From contig JAQPZY010001347.1 of the NCBI GenBank assembly GCA_029931535.1, forward strand, positions 2,019,501-2,083,500: a stretch of DNA of 64,000 nt, given 5' to 3'. Within the stretch, counting starts at the first letter, position 1. Each line of letters begins with the position of its first letter. Shown here one piece after another: positions 58,900-64,000 of this stretch. The notes under the pieces were generated by a model. That model was not told where the DNA came from and did no database searches. It was given only the letters and a program-made list of their open reading frames with translations. The position numbers were made by a program, and so were the translations under genes. Source of the stretch: Margaritifera margaritifera. Lineage: Eukaryota; Mollusca; Bivalvia; Unionida; Margaritiferidae.

Positions 58900-61450
58900 C
58901 ATTTAAAGTGAGTGCTAATTATAGGTAGCCAACGAAATACGGATAACATAAATATTATTGTTCTAAATTGATAGGTCAAGTGCTTCGCTTTGAGCACAAA
59001 GTTTGTAACTTGTATTCAAGTAAGCAGACGATCTTCATTAAGGGCGAGGGACCTACAAATGGCACCCAGCAGGTGGGTGAATATTAATAATTTACCAGTG
59101 TCTTTCAAGAATTTGATCATGAAAATGCAGTATTTCGTCTACCGGATCAAGGTTATGTCAAGGAATTTAAATAACACATTTTTCCTTTTGCCAAGCACAA
59201 TAGGCAATTCATTTATAATATTTGATGTGCCTATATAGATTTAGAGGGGTCACGGGCGTCAGCTTATCCTATATTTTTAAGCACAAACTGGGTATTTAAT
59301 AATTGCTATTATTATACAATTTCCGTAATTATTCTAAGAGTTTTGCCCCAATATGACCATTTGACTGGTATAGATTTGAAATGCCATGTACCCCGTGCCC
59401 CGTCCTTAAACTGTACAAAAGAAATTCCCTTTATTCGAAATTTTTAAGCAATCAGACAACACATTACATCTGGAGGCATGCTATAATCTCAGGGGTAGAA
59501 CAATTCTGAAAATACATGGTTGTCCCTAGCAAATCAGATTTGAAAATTTGGTTACCCAGCAGATATTTCTGGTTGTCTGGTAAATTAATGCAGTTCCTTC
59601 CAAGATTGCTGTAACCAAAACTGTTTATCATCTTTTCTCATATCAAAACTCTTTATCAACTTTATGTCAAGGAAATTAATTTGTCCTAATTGCATACACT
59701 ACTTGTAACTCACCATCATTCCTGCTAATGGAAAGTGTCACATAAGTTGATACACTTATTTAATTTGTGTGAGATCAACAAATAACAGATAAGAGAGCAA
59801 TTTTTTTTTACGATGTCTTGTTGTCCATCAGGTCTCTGTTAGTTGACCACCCATGAACATAAATTTATGCATATTTTATGTTGATCTGAGTTTACATCAT
59901 TCTAATTCAAGTTATTTTTAATCTGATACTATAAATCATGTGTCTAAACTGTCAAGTCAACTTTTCACCTAGGATTTTTGTTTAGCTATTACCCCACAAG
60001 CCAATATAGTATGCAACAAACAATTGTGACTGGTTTGATTCTTTATACTGGCCCTATTCTTGAATCTAAAGTAAGCAACATAAACAACTGTCACGTGCTC
60101 TACAGCGAGTGTCCCTTTCTTCAACAGAAGATGAGAAAGCTTAATACTAGATCACAGACATTCAGTGTGTGAACCCAAAATTGTAAAATACTGCTACCAT
60201 ATGTTGATGTGTAGACCAAAGACGAACATTCGCGAGTTCTGTTTCCTTAAGGGTTCACCCTGAGGGGCTGGTAGTATAGACTGTAATTACTTAATCAGAT
60301 AATGAATAGCCAACACGTAGATTAGTGTGGCTTCCTACCGATAGTGATCACTCAAAACTCAGCTAAGGAATTATATGGAGATTATTCATGTAACCATAGG
60401 GACAATTTAATGATCAAATGTTTTAAACTGGAAACAATCTAAATTTCATGATAATTTTTAACATGATCATTGTTGTATTATATTTTTCGGTTGTCCGACA
60501 GGGCTTTCAGATTGTAAAACATGGTTGCCCAACATTCTTTTTAGTTTTCCATGTCTCCCGGGCAATGAATATCTCCACCCCTGCATCTGATTGTTATTAT
60601 GTGCAGTACGTCATTGGTTCACACACATACCTTTGTTCCAAAAGTGCCGATTCCTATAAAAAGCAGCTCTAAGAAATGGTGCCCCTTTTGTCACCTCTCT
60701 CTAGTCTGTAGCAAAGTGTAGCTAAGGATAATCTTATTATACTCACTTCCTTTTGTTCTTGGACAACCAGGGGTGGTTCCAGGGGGATATCCCTCTGTAT
60801 CTTGAGGATCCACTGCAGAATAACGTCCAAGACCCAGAAGCTTGTGTTCATGGAAACCTTGAAAAAAAAAACATCCAGACACGGGATACAATAGGAACAT
60901 TTTTGCTTATTATGACCCTTACTTCTTCTTCAATAAAAATGTAGTTTTCTTTCTCGGACTTATTTAAAAAGCTGAGTCACTGACTGTCATGTGAATTTTT
61001 TTTCTCCAAAGGATAAACAACTGTAATGAATATAAACACTGCCAAATTCAATAGCATGAATTGTTTTCTACACCATGTATAATGCTGTTGTCTATCGCAC
61101 AACCTTAACAAACGTTACAATTTTTGCATACCAATATCTAATAAAAACATATATATCTTGCATCAAATTTTTAAATACTTGCTATCGGTTATATTATAAT
61201 ACTTGCATGAAATTGTGTACGTGAAACAGTCAGCGAGATAATGAACAGAATCAGTGGTAGCGGGAGGATGTGCAGTTGCCTCCGACCGCCAGGCGAAGGG
61301 GGCACCATTGGGACCTTCTTTTTTGCAGCTGAAATTTTCATAGTCTTTCACATTCACCTTAGTGTAACGGTGCCCACTTGTTTACAAAACTTATATTTAG
61401 GAGGGGGGAGGGAGGTTGACAACTAACATCGAAACTGTTCTCTGTAGCAA
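58900..61450. other. non-coding stretch
   Basis: No gene is supportable. Scattered similar phrases (GGTTGTCC, GGTTGCCC) near 59,515-59,575 and 60,485-60,530 hint at old repeats but could not be aligned convincingly. Confidence 0.4.
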
Positions 61451-61452
61451 AG

Positions 61453-61530
61453 TAGGGTCACCATTAAAGAGAATTGCCCCCGGGTGCCTCAGTAGGGGCG
61501 CTACTAAAGAGCGTTGCCCCCAAGCGCCTC
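61453..61530. repeat. 38-bp direct duplication, GC-richer than surroundings
   Basis: Two adjacent units share (G)CNNCTAAAGAG(C/A)(G/A)TTGCCCCC(A/G)(A/G)G(T/C)GCCTC. They stand out by GC content in this AT-rich window. Confidence 0.75.
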
Positions 61531-61661
61531 GAACACTCGCGCCTCTATTTTACTGAATTATAGCAAACATTAGGGTGATGCAAAGTTTGTAACCCTAATG
61601 CTACTGTCGCCATAACGCCAACCCAGTGAGAATCAACTCTCACCGTAATGACGGTTGCACT

Positions 61662-61663
<2 letters not shown>

Positions 61664-61718
<55 letters not shown>
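61664..61718. repeat. (CA)n microsatellite
   Basis: About 27 CA units. Confidence 0.95.
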
Positions 61719-61721
<3 letters not shown>

Positions 61722-62559
61722 ATGGATGGGTGAGGGTAATTGTGGTCTGAGGTCTGTAAGGTTAGACTTTTTGCAGCAAATCCCAGTCAAACTAATATAT
61801 CTTCAAGAAAGTCATATTTTAAACTTCCTCAGTAAATAGTGTCAAGATTCATGCACTACTAACAAATATGTAGCCATTTGAAATTATGTACTGTTGCTGT
61901 TTGGCAAGGTGCAGCTTTGAGGCCTGATCTGCCTTCAAGTGAGATATTCAATTTGTAATAACTTTGTCATTTATCAGAATTTTTTAATGCAGTAAAATTT
62001 AAGTTGAAATTTGGAATAATCTCTATTAGACAATTTGATTCAAAGTACTGATGACAAATGTAATTTTTTAAAAATTGTTTAAAAACTTTGGTAAAATGTT
62101 TAAAAAATTTAATTTACATTTTTAATAATAATACAAAATTAAAACTCAGAAACTGCTACATTTTAAATAGCAGAGTTGAAAAGTATCTGCTGAGCACAAC
62201 TGGTGGTCACTCATGTCAGGTTAGATAGGGTATTAAATCTAGTGGCAGTGGGGCATGACAGCTCCCCGCAGAATGACAGAGAATACACAATACATCTAAA
62301 TCATTAGGTACTGGATTTGGCAAGGTGTCAGGGATGTGCCTAGTTGCCAGGGTAGCTGACAGAATATAAAAAAATTACATATAAATATGGGAGCTGCAAC
62401 AATGTTCATCCGATCTATGCAAAGTGTAGTACTGAACGCAACGACGAAAGGCGACCATAAGAGTGGAACACACAGTTCCAGGGAGGTAATTCTCCTTGGA
62501 ATAAGGGCATTACTCTGTGCAGTGACGACTCACCCACTGCCTCTGTTTCACCACATCCC

Positions 62560-64000
62560 ATGACTATTGCCAGAATGAGTAAAGCTGAATTTTCCCTCCT
62601 AGTCAAGTCAAATGCTGATGGAGCGTCTGTATCAACACCAGACTGTGAGGGTGCGTCTAAACCATTTCAGCTGATTCGGCCTGTTCCCGGTACCGAGTCA
62701 TACCTGATAAAAACAACAGAATGCCAGAACTTTGGAGGAATGAGACTAGTAGATAATGAAAAAGGGCAGATGTATGGAATGCATCTCTAAAGTAACTTCA
62801 TCAAGCATCCCTCCATAGTAATGACCCATAAATACAAATTGTAAAGGAGACGAAATGGGGCATTGCTAGAAAATAATACTAAAGTAATCAAAGTGTGATT
62901 TGCAAGCAATGCAATCTGTATAAGGACGTGAGGACTAGCAAAACAGGACCCCTGCCGCACCAAATATTGGACTTGCAGTCGTTCTTCAGGACACGTCTGT
63001 AGAAAATATAAAAGCACGACTTATTATAGCTAACATGAATATGCCACCACCAGCCACACGCAGCATGCAGAGGACATCTAATCTTGTGGCCAAAATGTGT
63101 CAGAGGGATATCAAAGGGATATGGCTGAAAAGTAGAATTATAAAAAGATATTAATGTGAAACGTGGAAATGAACCCAGTGCTATAAACATTGCAATGGAC
63201 GGCAGATACAATTCGACAAGCATAGTAAGTCGCAAAAAGCATGGACAGAATGCTTCACAAGCTACTGGCATTGCCTGTGAGACTATGACTGACAAGAAGT
63301 TTATCATAAGTGTTTCCTTCCAAAATAAACTCTGCTGGACTGCAGCTTGGCTGAAGGGACAAGGAGTGGATGTGCAATATCCAGTTGGTTATCCAGAGTG
63401 TACAGCAAAGTAATCGCCCTTTGCCCCGCTATCAGAGTATGATAAAAGGAAATGAAACTGGTAGCCAGCTTGCTCTACAAGGTGAACTTATAAAATATGC
63501 CACCACAGATGGAGATGCAAGATCAGCTCAAGGAATAGATTATGACCTTTGAGCTGTTGATTCCAAGTGGAAAGTGCAGCGGCAAGCTGACCCAGTTCAT
63601 TTGGGACAAGCTCCATTTCGACACGGTAACAAGGCAAATTTTTAGCTTGGACATGTTTCTTGGAACAGCTCGTGCAGAAAAACAGAAAGCACAGAATACC
63701 CTTAGCCAGGATGTAAAATTTAGATGTAATATGATTATAAAGGAGCTAATGAAACAGCATGCCGGTGATATGACTACTCTTAGCAAACACGTATTAAAAG
63801 TTCTTGAATCGACTGGAGACTGTTCACGGTGTGCAAGATACTCTGTCATATGTGGTGGAGGAGTGACCAGTAACTGGTTGCATCGTTCCAAGTATCTTCC
63901 AAAATAACTGACCTAAATATGCATGAAAGTGACAAAGTGTTACTTCTTGAAATTTTGAAAATGAAACTGAGTGTATCAGCAATTAAAGAAATGAAACTTT
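62560..64000 (+). pseudogene. Mutator-like transposase, copy 2 (3' end beyond window)
   Basis: The N-terminal frame (62,560-62,790) carries SNADGASVSTPDCEGASKPF with LIRPVPGTESYL and RLVDNEKG. A cysteine pair (CKQCNLYK, about 62,908-62,931) follows, then PNIGLAVVLQDTSVENIKAR and MNMPPPATRSMQRTSNLV (about 62,963-63,095). Next come DGRYNS (about 63,196), KKHGQNASQATGIACETMT, NKLCWTAAWLKGQG and TTDGDARSAQG (about 63,500). The last is the catalytic Asp region of the Mutator/MULE core. CSRCARYSVICGGGVTSNWL and then, after a frameshift near 63,900, NMHESDKVLLLEILKMKLSV follow and run off the window. It is closely parallel to copy 1 but better preserved. A handful of frameshifts still break it. It encodes a cut-and-paste transposase. 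Confidence 0.8.

Noticed and set aside
59470..60600. An inverted repeat pair around GGTTGTCC/GGTTGCCC phrases
   Set aside because: Only short words match; order and orientation are not consistent over a longer span.

Overview
This is a piece of a eukaryotic nuclear genome, AT-rich and gene-poor. It has exons with GT-AG borders, long simple repeats, SINEs and many decayed transposons. The mix of a CARD exon, degenerate Mutator-like, ISL2EU-like, mariner, Polinton and GIY-YIG retroelement coding remnants, and microsatellites joined to repeat units resembles mollusc (lophotrochozoan) genomes. That assignment is inference from the repeat and domain content, not from a marker gene. There is no prokaryotic operon, CRISPR array or rRNA.

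Layout. 1-14 kb: SINEs (one cut by the window edge, one with target-site duplications), TA/GA/ATT/GTAT microsatellites, minisatellites and a satellite-like array at 7.6-8.3 kb; no supported gene. 15-19.5 kb: the best host gene, a CARD-encoding first exon (16,791-17,076) spliced in matching phase to a 68-nt exon (19,366-19,433). A decayed copy of the CARD exon lies 1.4 kb upstream, and a fold-back element sits between the copies. 19.7-22 kb: a minus-strand membrane-segment open frame and a plus-strand intronless coiled-coil ORF. 24.6-27.3 kb: a GIY-YIG retroelement tail and a 2-kb dispersed repeat that recurs at 42.6 kb and, inverted, at 55.2-57.5 kb. 30.1-31.4 kb: a decayed mariner element with both inverted repeats and TA duplications. 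35.7-38.7 kb: a tail-to-tail pair of relics, a DDE transposase (+) and a SWIM/YqaJ nuclease (-), interpreted as a two-gene ISL2EU-type element. 43.5-44.7 kb and 62.5-64 kb: two copies of one Mutator-like transposase, the second running off the window. 46-50.6 kb: non-LTR retrotransposon relics. 52.6-57.9 kb: several plus-strand exons of an unrecognised gene, with the inverted dispersed repeat in its last intron. 58.0-58.9 kb: a minus-strand protein-primed-type DNA polymerase B relic (Polinton/Maverick-like).

Apart from the CARD gene, the unknown 3' gene and perhaps the coiled-coil ORF, everything recognisable is mobile-element debris. Most long uninterrupted frames are translations of simple repeats and are not genes. 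No new defence or regulatory system could be demonstrated. The most informative items are the CARD exon duplication with its intervening fold-back element, the two-ORF ISL2EU-like relic, and the unidentified multi-exon gene at 52.6-57.9 kb.
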